From Candidatus Hydrogenedentota bacterium (GTDB lineage: Bacteria > Spirochaetota > Leptospiria > Turneriellales > J094): a DNA stretch of 7,901 nucleotides. This document shows, piece after piece, positions 1-5,760 of the stretch. Numbering within the stretch: the stretch's first letter is position 1; every line of letters begins with the position of its first letter. The translations under genes and the position numbers were made by a program. The stretch is from contig RFJE01000018.1 of assembly GCA_003695005.1 (NCBI GenBank), forward strand, positions 1 to 7,901, written 5' to 3'. A model generated the notes under the pieces. That model was not told the origin of the DNA, did no database searches, and worked only from the letters and a program-made list of their open reading frames with translations.

Positions 1-160
1 CAAACAAAGCTTTTAAAGTAGCAATCCCCATCGCAACTAAAATGTTAATTTTTGCGGATCCAACATCAACATAGGCAACTAACACAGTAATAATTGTTAG
101 TGTAACTAATGCTCCAAATACTTTTGCTAAAAGTGGTACATGTGAATGATTTTCGCCCAT
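1..160 (-). CDS. coxD: Cytochrome c oxidase subunit IV (prokaryotic type), 5' part only
   Basis: This is the N-terminal 53 residues of a small membrane subunit of the caa3-type oxidase; the rest lies beyond the left edge. The ATG at 158-160 follows AGGAGA with a six-base spacer, and the frame is open to base 1. The peptide begins MGENHSHVPLLAKVFGALV. Residues 12-31 are a hydrophobic helix (about ALVTLTIITVLVAYV), then comes a short polar turn with VDVGSAKIN, and a second helix starts at about residue 38 and includes LKALF. The layout of a His-rich N-terminus, helix, 'D-x-G...N' turn and second helix ending in a Lys-Ala motif matches the prokaryotic COX4 family, usually about 90-110 residues with three helices. 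It is the last gene seen in the sco-coxB-coxA-coxC-coxD order and starts 10 bases after coxC. Subunit IV is an accessory subunit thought to help assembly or stability. The family call rests on pattern and position. Confidence 0.8.
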   Translation of the reverse strand, partial: MGENHSHVPLLAKVFGALVTLTIITVLVAYVDVGSAKINILVAMGIATLKALF

Positions 161-165
161 CGTAA

Positions 166-171
166 TCTCCT
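166..171 (-). promoter_or_regulatory. Ribosome binding site of coxD, fused to the coxC stop codon
   Basis: On the minus strand the junction reads TAAGGAG, six bases, ATG. The final A of the coxC stop codon (base 171) is the first base of the AGGAGA Shine-Dalgarno sequence. This fixes the coxD start at 160 and suggests that ribosomes finishing coxC reinitiate on coxD. Confidence 0.8.
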
Positions 172-899
172 TAACTGACTAAGTATAACATTGGAAATAA
201 GTAAATCCAAATGATATCAACCAAGTGCCAATATAGTCCACTTACCTCCACAGGGGTCATCCAATCCGGGGAAAGCTTATCTTTTAAGCCAAGCATCAGC
301 ACCCAAATAAAAACACCCATACCAATTAATACATGCAATCCATGAATTCCTGTCATGATAAAATATTGACTAAAGAACACATTGGCAAAAACAGGATTTT
401 TAGGATCCACTTTACCAATGTTCCAAGGTTGAAATGGTATGGCATGACATTCTTCTTCATTACACTTGCCGGCATCTTCTAATGCTTTTGCATACTCAGG
501 TGCTATTGTGCTTTTTTTCATGGCAACCGGATGAGTTTTATGAATATATTCCATCCCCTTATTGACCATAAAGCCTGCCCCTAATGCTAGGGTAATTACT
601 AAAAGCCAGTTGGTTAGTTGTCTTTGGTTCCTTTTAATGGCATCGACTGCCCATGCTACTGTAAAACTACTCGTTAGTAGCAAAATTGTATTCGCGGTTC
701 CAAAAGGCACGCTTAAAAAATGATGCGCCTCATGAAACATTTCCGCATAGCGATATCGATACACTGCATAGGTCGTAAAAAGTCCTGCAAAAAGAAGAAT
801 CTCTGTGGCCAAGAAAATCCACATGCCTAATTTAGACATGGAATATACTTGTGTTGGCGTTGGATGTAATCCGTGATGTTCTGTATGTTCTGCACTCAT
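171..899 (-). CDS. coxC: Cytochrome c oxidase subunit III (caa3-type)
   Basis: Integral membrane subunit III of the aerobic terminal oxidase, which supports proton uptake and stability of the catalytic subunit. The 242-residue protein has a His-rich cytoplasmic start (residues 4-12) and five predicted helices (about 22-45, 68-86, 97-115, 175-196, 218-240), the short bacterial form lacking the first two helices of the seven-helix version. Family features include the first-helix stretch LGMWIFLATEILLFAGLF and YFIMTGIHGLHVLIG at about 179-193. Between helices 3 and 4 there is an enlarged loop (about 120-172) with two cysteines, C146 and C151 (CNEEEC). By the expected topology this loop faces the periplasm. 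It is longer than I expect for the family. The ATG at 897-899 has a strong AGGAGA site fused to the coxA stop, and the gene lies 10 bases after coxA and 10 before coxD. The call is firm; the role of the loop is unknown. Confidence 0.96.
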   Translation of the reverse strand: MSAEHTEHHGLHPTPTQVYSMSKLGMWIFLATEILLFAGLFTTYAVYRYRYAEMFHEAHHFLSVPFGTANTILLLTSSFTVAWAVDAIKRNQRQLTNWLLVITLALGAGFMVNKGMEYIHKTHPVAMKKSTIAPEYAKALEDAGKCNEEECHAIPFQPWNIGKVDPKNPVFANVFFSQYFIMTGIHGLHVLIGMGVFIWVLMLGLKDKLSPDWMTPVEVSGLYWHLVDIIWIYLFPMLYLVS

Positions 900-904
900 T
901 ATAG

Positions 905-910
905 TCTCCT
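905..910 (-). promoter_or_regulatory. Ribosome binding site of coxC, fused to the coxA stop codon
   Basis: The minus strand reads TAAGGAG, then ACTATA, then ATG. Base 910 is both the last base of the coxA TAA and the first A of AGGAGA. The arrangement is the same, to the base, as at the coxB/coxA and coxC/coxD junctions. Confidence 0.8.
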
Positions 911-2514
911 TATGCCGCGGTTTCTTTCTTTTGGCCTAAATTATATGGCCAATCTGTAACTGTAGGAATTTCGTCAAAATTTAAAGGGGGTGGCGGGGAA
1001 GGTACTTTCCACTCAAGAGTTTCTGCTCCCCATGGATTTGCTGGGGCTTTTTCTGCTTTCTTACTGAAAGCAGCCACAACAAAATTAATTAACGCCCAAA
1101 CATAGCCAGTCCCCAACAAGTAAGCACCAATTGTTGATAAAAAGTGATAAATATGAAACTGTGGTAAATAATCATAGTACCTTCTAGGCATTCCATGCAA
1201 TCCTAAAAGGAACTGGGGAATAAAAGTTAAGTTAAACCCAATAAACGTAAACCAAAAGGCCACTTTTGCCATTTTTTGGTTGTACATTTTCCCCGTAATT
1301 TTAGGGAACCAGTACATTAAAGCAGCCATTAAACCAATTACAGTTCCCCCCTGCATGGTATAGTGAAAGTGTGCAACTACATAATAAGTATCATGCAAAG
1401 AAACATCTAAATTAATGGAAGCTAAAAAGATACCCGTAAGCCCACCAATAGCAAATAAAAAGACAAAAGCTAATGCATACAGCATTGGTGGATCGAGCTG
1501 AATCTGGCCTTTCCAAAGCGTGGTAATCCAGTTAAAAACTTTAATCGCTGTTGGAATCGCTACTAGCATGGTTAAAAAAGAAAATACAATACCAACAACA
1601 GCACTTTGACCAGAAACAAACAAGTGATGTCCCCATACCAAGAAACTAACAGCTGCAATACCAATGGACGACCAAGCAATGGCTTTGTACCCAAAGATTG
1701 GCTTTCTAGAAAAAACGGGAATAATTTCCGAAACCACGCCCATGGCAGGTAAAATCATAATGTAAACAACAGGGTGAGAGTAAAACCAGAAAAAGTGCTC
1801 AAATAAAACAGGGTCTCCACCTAATTTAGGATTGAAAAAACCAACTCCCAATGTCTTTTCTGCAATGAGTAACAGAAGGGTAATCCCAATCACCGGTGTT
1901 GCAATCACCTGAATAATCGACGTTGCATAAATAGACCAAGTAAAAAGTGGCATGCGATACCAAGTCATACCGGGTGCTCGCATTTTATGAATGGTCACTA
2001 AAAAGTTAAGTCCTGTTAAAATCGAAGAAAAACCTAATAGGAAAGCACCAAACACCGTAGTAATAACAGCAGAGTCGTTTTCAATACTATATGGCGTATA
2101 AAATGTCCAACCCGTATCAATAGGGTGAAGCAATCCAATTAAAATAACAATAACACCAACAACATAAATTTGATAGCTTAATCGATTTAATTTTGGAAAT
2201 GCCACATCTGCTGCTCCAATTTGGATTGGCATAATAATGTTTCCAAATGTCGCCACAATCCCTGGTACAATAAAAATAAATACCATAATAGCGCCATGTA
2301 GCGTAAAGAAAATGTTATAAGTATCCGGCCCAACAATGGTTCTGCCCGGCGCTATCAGCTCTGTTCGCACAAGCAAAGCAAATGTTCCACCAATAATAAA
2401 AAAGATTAAAATACTCCATATGTATAGTAAGCCAATCCTTTTATGATCTACACTTACTATCCATTCCCAAATACCTTTTTTAGATAAATATGTTTCTTGT
2501 GTCTCGCTACTCAT
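910..2514 (-). CDS. coxA: Cytochrome c oxidase subunit I, A2-type heme-copper oxidase
   Basis: Catalytic subunit that reduces O2 to water at a heme a3-CuB centre and pumps protons across the cytoplasmic membrane. At 534 residues it is full length with about twelve helices. Visible ligands: H73 (heme a, TLHGAIM), H247 (CuB) cross-linked to Y251 within YSHPVVY (245-251), H296-H297 (CuB, WGHHLF), H382 (heme a3) and H384 (heme a) in AHFHY. The K-channel lysine is K325 (IPTAIKVFNW), and D103 (GAADVAFPK) sits at the D-channel entrance. The residue usually Glu in GHPEVY is V249, and a Tyr-Ser pair precedes the His. This is the known signature of subfamily A2, where the Tyr/Ser pair is proposed to replace the Glu in proton transfer. 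The C-terminal tail is Pro-rich (WKVPSPPPPLNFDEIPTV), as is common in the family. The ATG at 2512-2514 has an AGGAGT site fused to the coxB stop. Confidence 0.98.
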   Translation of the reverse strand: MSSETQETYLSKKGIWEWIVSVDHKRIGLLYIWSILIFFIIGGTFALLVRTELIAPGRTIVGPDTYNIFFTLHGAIMVFIFIVPGIVATFGNIIMPIQIGAADVAFPKLNRLSYQIYVVGVIVILIGLLHPIDTGWTFYTPYSIENDSAVITTVFGAFLLGFSSILTGLNFLVTIHKMRAPGMTWYRMPLFTWSIYATSIIQVIATPVIGITLLLLIAEKTLGVGFFNPKLGGDPVLFEHFFWFYSHPVVYIMILPAMGVVSEIIPVFSRKPIFGYKAIAWSSIGIAAVSFLVWGHHLFVSGQSAVVGIVFSFLTMLVAIPTAIKVFNWITTLWKGQIQLDPPMLYALAFVFLFAIGGLTGIFLASINLDVSLHDTYYVVAHFHYTMQGGTVIGLMAALMYWFPKITGKMYNQKMAKVAFWFTFIGFNLTFIPQFLLGLHGMPRRYYDYLPQFHIYHFLSTIGAYLLGTGYVWALINFVVAAFSKKAEKAPANPWGAETLEWKVPSPPPPLNFDEIPTVTDWPYNLGQKKETAA

Positions 2515-2519
2515 AACTG

Positions 2520-2525
2520 ACTCCT
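2520..2525 (-). promoter_or_regulatory. Ribosome binding site of coxA, fused to the coxB stop codon
   Basis: The minus strand reads TAAGGAG, then TCAGTT, then ATG. The last A of the coxB stop codon (base 2525) opens the AGGAGT Shine-Dalgarno sequence. It fixes the coxA start and implies translational coupling to coxB. Confidence 0.8.
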
Positions 2526-3571
2526 TACTTTAAACTTTTAATATATTCAATAATAGCTTTAATTTCATTATCCGATAAATTTTGTGGTGGCATGGCAGGG
2601 GGAAAGCCTGCTACAATTTTAGCTGTTGGGTCCTTAATCGACTCCATTAAGTACGCTTCATCCACCATTACCTTTTGCCCATTATTCAGCTTTACTTCTT
2701 TTCCAAAAATTCCTGCTAAAGCAGGGCCTACAATTCGCTTCCCGGGCACAAAGGCATGGCAAGCTGTACAACCAGCTTTTTGCACTAAACCTTTCCCTTT
2801 TTCAACTAGCTCTTCTACACTTAACTCTTTGCCTTCTTCGGATGCACCTGACGCTTCTTTCGCAAGCCAAGCATTAAACTCATTTTCTGGAACAACCTTT
2901 ACCACACCTAACATTTGGCTGTGTAAATCTCCACAATATTCGGTACAAAAAAGACGGAACGTGCCAGTTTTAATTGGCTTAAACCATAAAAAGTTATATG
3001 TTCCAGGAACTGCATCTTGTTTTACACGAAATTCCGGAATGAAAAAGGAATGAATTACATCAATAGAAGTAAGTTTAATACGGACATTTTTATTGAGTGG
3101 CACCACAAGGGGATCGCCCCAACTCCATTTTTTACCAGCAGCTTCACAATCATGCAAAGTTTTTAAGTTAGCATCTCCCTCGCAATAATGGGCTGTGGTT
3201 TTTTTTACCCCATTGGGATAAACAAATGTCCATTGCCATTTTTGACCGGTAACAGAAATTTCTAAAGCATCTTTTGGAATTGTCCGAATGGTTACAAAAT
3301 TCTTGGCAGCAATAAAGAAAATAAAAATCACAATGACCGTTGGAATCGCAGTCCAAAGAATTTCCATTTTTGTACTGTGCGTAAAAAATGGTGTTTCTTT
3401 ATCCGATTCTCCCTTGTGTCTTCGGTACTTAAAAATAAAATAAATAAGCGCTCCTTCGACTAAAAGAAACGCAATCCCTGTAATCCAACTTACAATACTA
3501 TAGACAGAATCCCATTCACCTGCAAAAGATGATGCCGGCTCCGGTAAAATTGCTAACATTATTTGCCACAT
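2525..3571 (-). CDS. coxB: Cytochrome c oxidase subunit II with fused cytochrome c domain (caa3)
   Basis: Electron-entry subunit. It takes electrons through its own C-terminal cytochrome c domain to the binuclear CuA centre and on to heme a of CoxA. Residues 23-47 and 70-90 are the two membrane helices; the rest is periplasmic. The aromatic stretch WQWTF is at 112-116. CuA ligands are all present: H174 (VIHSFF), C209, E211, C213, H217 and M220 (CTEYCGDLHSQM). The cytochrome c domain (about 253-348) has CTACH at 268-272 and M327 (PPAMP) as likely distal heme ligand. An insertion at about 122-152, between WQWTFVYPNG and DPLVVPLNK, carries C130 and C142 and is not part of the usual CuA fold. The ATG at 3569-3571 follows the sco stop by three bases; its Shine-Dalgarno (GAGGG) lies inside the last sco codons. 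No lipobox or cleavable signal peptide is evident. Confidence 0.97.
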   Translation of the reverse strand: MWQIMLAILPEPASSFAGEWDSVYSIVSWITGIAFLLVEGALIYFIFKYRRHKGESDKETPFFTHSTKMEILWTAIPTVIVIFIFFIAAKNFVTIRTIPKDALEISVTGQKWQWTFVYPNGVKKTTAHYCEGDANLKTLHDCEAAGKKWSWGDPLVVPLNKNVRIKLTSIDVIHSFFIPEFRVKQDAVPGTYNFLWFKPIKTGTFRLFCTEYCGDLHSQMLGVVKVVPENEFNAWLAKEASGASEEGKELSVEELVEKGKGLVQKAGCTACHAFVPGKRIVGPALAGIFGKEVKLNNGQKVMVDEAYLMESIKDPTAKIVAGFPPAMPPQNLSDNEIKAIIEYIKSLK

Positions 3572-3574
3572 ATT

Positions 3575-4399
3575 TTATACCCTCTTCTTTTTAGTTTTTT
3601 CATGCCATATCAAATAGCTTAAAAATAAAACAAATACAATGAAAAACCCTACAGAGCCTACTTTCATAACATTCCAGGCAATCAGTCCATAGTAGCGCTT
3701 TGATGGCTCATAATGAAAGCAGTACAACACAATTTTATCGACTACGCTCCCTATTTTCCCCTCGCCAGACTCTAACAGGGCAAACCTAAAATCCCTCGGC
3801 TTATACTGAATGCCATATAAATACCGCGTTAGTTTTCCCTTATCTGATGCAAAAATTAACCCTGCTGTATGAGCAAATTCATTTTTATTGTCTCTTTTAT
3901 AATAAAAGCCAACAGCATTTAAAAACTTTTTTGCGTTTTTTGAATATAGAAATTGGATACCGCTATCAGGAATTTGTTTTCGGATTCTTTCTTCTAATTG
4001 ACTAAAAATACTTTTCTTTAGTGCTTTCGCATTTTCTTGGGTATCATCGGGATCCATGGAAATAAAAAACAAAGAATAGTCTCGACCAGGTAAAAAATCT
4101 TCGGTTTGGTTGATTGCTTGCGCCACGCCCCTAGCTGTATAATTACACAAATAATGACAGTGAAAATACACAGGAACCATTAAAACAGGTTTATTTTTTA
4201 AAATCCTCTTCTGCCAAGTGGCAGACTTTCCATTTTCATCTTGGAAAACAAAATTTACAGGTAAGAACTTCCCTAACTTTTCGCGAATCCCAATATCTTT
4301 TACTTCATTTAAATTTTTAATAGTTCCGTATACAAAAGCGCCATGAAGCCATGCAAAAGCAAAGATAGCATATATACTACGACGCATAAGGGAATGCAT
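3575..4399 (-). CDS. sco: SCO1/SenC-family copper chaperone for CuA assembly
   Basis: Membrane-anchored thioredoxin-fold protein that delivers copper to, or reduces the thiols of, the CuA site in CoxB. Numbering from a possible TTG at 4421-4423, the copper-binding CxxxC is C89-H-Y-L-C93 and the third conserved ligand is H185 (FAHTAGLIF). LFFISMDPDD (118-127) is the usual family strand. An N-terminal anchor (about 16-33) and a C-terminal helix (about 254-273) followed by a basic tail flank the domain, and a CFHYEP motif (235-240) lies just before the last helix. I chose the ATG at 4397-4399 (residue 9 of the TTG form). A further ATG at 4385-4387 directly precedes RRSIYAIF and is also plausible. 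None of the three has a clear Shine-Dalgarno sequence. First gene of the oxidase operon, ending three bases before coxB. Function is well supported by motif and context; the exact start is not. Confidence 0.92.
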   Translation of the reverse strand: MHSLMRRSIYAIFAFAWLHGAFVYGTIKNLNEVKDIGIREKLGKFLPVNFVFQDENGKSATWQKRILKNKPVLMVPVYFHCHYLCNYTARGVAQAINQTEDFLPGRDYSLFFISMDPDDTQENAKALKKSIFSQLEERIRKQIPDSGIQFLYSKNAKKFLNAVGFYYKRDNKNEFAHTAGLIFASDKGKLTRYLYGIQYKPRDFRFALLESGEGKIGSVVDKIVLYCFHYEPSKRYYGLIAWNVMKVGSVGFFIVFVLFLSYLIWHEKTKKKRV

Positions 4400-4454
4400 A
4401 CAAGAGACAATTTCTTTTTGCAAGGTGCAGTGTCAACGAGATTGCAGATTTGAA

Positions 4455-4482
4455 TTTACGAAGTGAGTAATTGCTTTAAAAT
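4455..4482 (+). promoter_or_regulatory. Candidate promoter of the AAA+ ATPase gene
   Basis: TTTACG at 4455-4460 (four of six matches to the -35 consensus) and TAAAAT at 4477-4482 (five of six to the -10) are separated by 16 bases. Transcription would begin about base 4489, essentially on the ATG at 4488, giving a leaderless or nearly leaderless mRNA. That fits the lack of a Shine-Dalgarno sequence. The call is by eye in AT-rich DNA and is tentative. The same short region (about 4400-4487) must also hold the promoter of the divergent sco-cox operon, for which I found no convincing pair of boxes. Confidence 0.35.
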
Positions 4483-4487
4483 GCACT

Positions 4488-5303
4488 ATGGAATGCAAGC
4501 AATGTCATGGAACAGGGATTTTATTTACTCCTTCCTCTAGTCGAAGGAAAATAGACTATTTAGAACTTTGCAGTTGCATTCTAGAGCAATGTAAATGCGG
4601 GGGTGAGCCTCCCTATTACAATTTAGATACGGATGGTATTTTAGTACGACCCTGTTCTTGTAGACCATATCGCTTAAAAATAAAAAAAATCCGGTCTTTA
4701 TTTGCCAAATCCAACATTCCTCAAAAATATCGCTATCGCAGGCTTCCTGAATTTGAAACCGATCATCCGAACGACGAAATTGCAATCCAGCTTGCTGCAG
4801 CTCATGATAGTGCCTATCATGTAGTTAGTCGGGTTGGCGAAAATCCAGATGCAGGGGGAAAAGGCTTATATTTATTTGGTCCTCCCGGAAGTGGAAAAAC
4901 CATGCTAGGCTGCTTAATTTTAAATGAAATTATTTTGCAACACCAAATCGAAGTACGGTACACAAAAATTACCCGAGATTTATTTAATAGAATTCGATCC
5001 ACATATCAAGAATCTTCGCATTTGTATGGAAAAGCAGAGAATGTATTTGAAGATTTAGCCAATGTGCCTGTCTTACTGATTGACGACTTCGGGGTGCAAA
5101 AAGACAGTGAATGGGAACAACGATTGCTATACGACTTGATTGATGCACGTTATGAAAATGAAAAAACTACAATCCTGACTTCGAATCCCGAGCCACAGGC
5201 GTATATGGATTTATTTGAAGGAAGGATTTTTTCTCGCTTTAAAGAAATGATGGACTTTCAACCTCTCATTACCGAAGACTATCGTGATAGGTTTGTAATT
5301 TAA
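4488..5303 (+). CDS. DnaC/DnaI-like AAA+ ATPase with eight-cysteine N-terminal module
   Basis: A 271-residue P-loop ATPase of the DnaC/DnaI/IstB group; these proteins load replicative helicase onto DNA or assist transposases. Walker A is GPPGSGKT (131-138), Walker B is VLLIDD (195-200), sensor I is TSN (231-233), and RIFSRF (246-251) supplies the likely arginine finger R250. IPQKYRYRRLPEFE (77-90) matches the linker that precedes the AAA+ core in this family. The N-terminus holds C3, C6, C28, C30, C35, C37, C56 and C58 (CxxC then three CxC pairs), probably binding zinc; it opens with CKQCHGTG, which has the form of a DnaJ CxxCxGxG repeat. An N-terminal zinc domain recalls Bacillus DnaI. The ATG is the only usable start, since an in-frame TGA lies at 4464-4466 with no ATG, GTG or TTG codon between. 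With no transposase nearby, a helicase loader is favoured over IstB. The target helicase is not known from this window. Confidence 0.85.
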   Translation: MECKQCHGTGILFTPSSSRRKIDYLELCSCILEQCKCGGEPPYYNLDTDGILVRPCSCRPYRLKIKKIRSLFAKSNIPQKYRYRRLPEFETDHPNDEIAIQLAAAHDSAYHVVSRVGENPDAGGKGLYLFGPPGSGKTMLGCLILNEIILQHQIEVRYTKITRDLFNRIRSTYQESSHLYGKAENVFEDLANVPVLLIDDFGVQKDSEWEQRLLYDLIDARYENEKTTILTSNPEPQAYMDLFEGRIFSRFKEMMDFQPLITEDYRDRFVI

Positions 5304-5319
5304 GTTGCCGTGATGTGTC

Positions 5320-5336
5320 AGCAAACAAACTTTGCT
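5320..5336 (+). other. Small stem-loop directly upstream of the lipoprotein start
   Basis: AGCAAA (5320-5325) and TTTGCT (5331-5336) are perfect complements around the loop CAAAC, ending one base before the ATG at 5338. It would cover the place where a ribosome binding site should be, and none is visible. With six pairs, mostly A-T, it is weak and could be chance. Confidence 0.3.
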
Positions 5337-5337
5337 T

Positions 5338-5706
5338 ATGAGCCGGTATCTTTTTTGTATAGTCATTTTTTTTACAATCCTCATGATCCAGTGTTCCGGT
5401 CGCTTTGTTAAAAAAGAAGAGCTGCAATATTTGCAAAAGAAATACTCGGGAATTTATGTTATAAAAAAGCCAGTGGATATTGGGAACAATCGGAAATTAA
5501 AACCGGGGATGAGAGTAAAACTTTTTTTCCAGAGTGGATCAGAATCTGTTAAGGTATATGCATACCCCGCGAATGAGCCAAGAGAAGAAGCTTTAGGAAA
5601 AAATATCCTGTACTTATTCGAAGAAGATTTCCCAAAGGAAAAATACTCTCGGGAAGTTCTTGAAAAAAAATTAAATGAAATTGTGGAAGAAATCAAAGCA
5701 AGCTAA
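5338..5706 (+). CDS. Small putative lipoprotein, function unknown
   Basis: The 122-residue precursor starts MSRYLF, followed by a hydrophobic stretch (about 4-17) and a cysteine at 19 in LMIQCSG, which is most simply read as a lipobox with Gln at the -1 position. That is outside the strict consensus but tolerable under the relaxed rules described for spirochaetes. The mature part (about 103 residues) begins CSGRFVKKEE, has a central region rich in beta-forming residues (YVIKKPVDIG, then MRVKLFFQSGSESVKVYAYP) and ends in a charged helix (REVLEKKLNEIVEEI). I chose the ATG at 5338 over an in-frame TTG at 5332 because neither has a Shine-Dalgarno sequence and ATG is the commoner start. It lies 34 bases after the ATPase gene on the same strand, so the two may be co-transcribed. 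I recall similar small lipoproteins in Leptospira but cannot verify this; no function is claimed. Confidence 0.7.
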   Translation: MSRYLFCIVIFFTILMIQCSGRFVKKEELQYLQKKYSGIYVIKKPVDIGNNRKLKPGMRVKLFFQSGSESVKVYAYPANEPREEALGKNILYLFEEDFPKEKYSREVLEKKLNEIVEEIKAS

Positions 5707-5711
5707 AAGTG

Positions 5712-5741
5712 CAGCGATACGGCGTTTCGCCGCAAAAGCTG
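5712..5741. terminator. Convergent hairpin, probable terminator
   Basis: CGGCG (5720-5724), loop TTT, CGCCG (5728-5732) form a GC-rich stem. CAGC (5712-5715) and GCTG (5738-5741) can extend it across a small internal loop. It sits between the ends of two convergent genes, 6 bases after the lipoprotein stop and 20 bases from the stop of the opposite gene. On the minus strand it is followed by CACTTTT, a short T run; on the plus strand no T run follows. It therefore fits best as a terminator of the minus-strand operon, perhaps acting weakly in both directions. Confidence 0.5.
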
Positions 5742-5760
5742 AAATCGAATTAAAATAGGG

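Noticed and set aside
2592..3053. Plus-strand open frame of 153 codons opposite coxB
   Set aside because: It lies entirely within coxB, whose CuA and heme motifs are unmistakable; no ribosome site and no family resemblance.
3168..3356. Second minus-strand frame inside coxB with several cysteines
   Set aside because: It is an out-of-frame reading of the well supported coxB gene; the Cys-rich look comes from the shifted frame.
4408..4436. Perfect TTGACA (minus strand, 4431-4436) as -35 box for the sco-cox operon
   Set aside because: At 17 bases the -10 position reads AAATTG, which matches poorly, and transcription would start almost on the sco ATG. Kept only as a possibility.
4537..5002. Minus-strand open frames opposite the AAA+ gene
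   Set aside because: They are antisense to a gene with intact Walker A, Walker B and sensor motifs and have no coding features of their own.
4488..5303. IstB transposition helper
   Set aside because: No transposase, inverted repeats or target duplications nearby, and the zinc-type N-terminus and linker fit a DnaI/DnaC loader better.
5454..5696. Minus-strand open frame opposite the lipoprotein gene
   Set aside because: Composition is Ser/Phe-rich as expected for the antisense of a Lys/Glu-rich gene; no start signal.
5712..5741. Hairpin as a riboswitch or small RNA
   Set aside because: It is a short simple stem between convergent gene ends, which a terminator explains.
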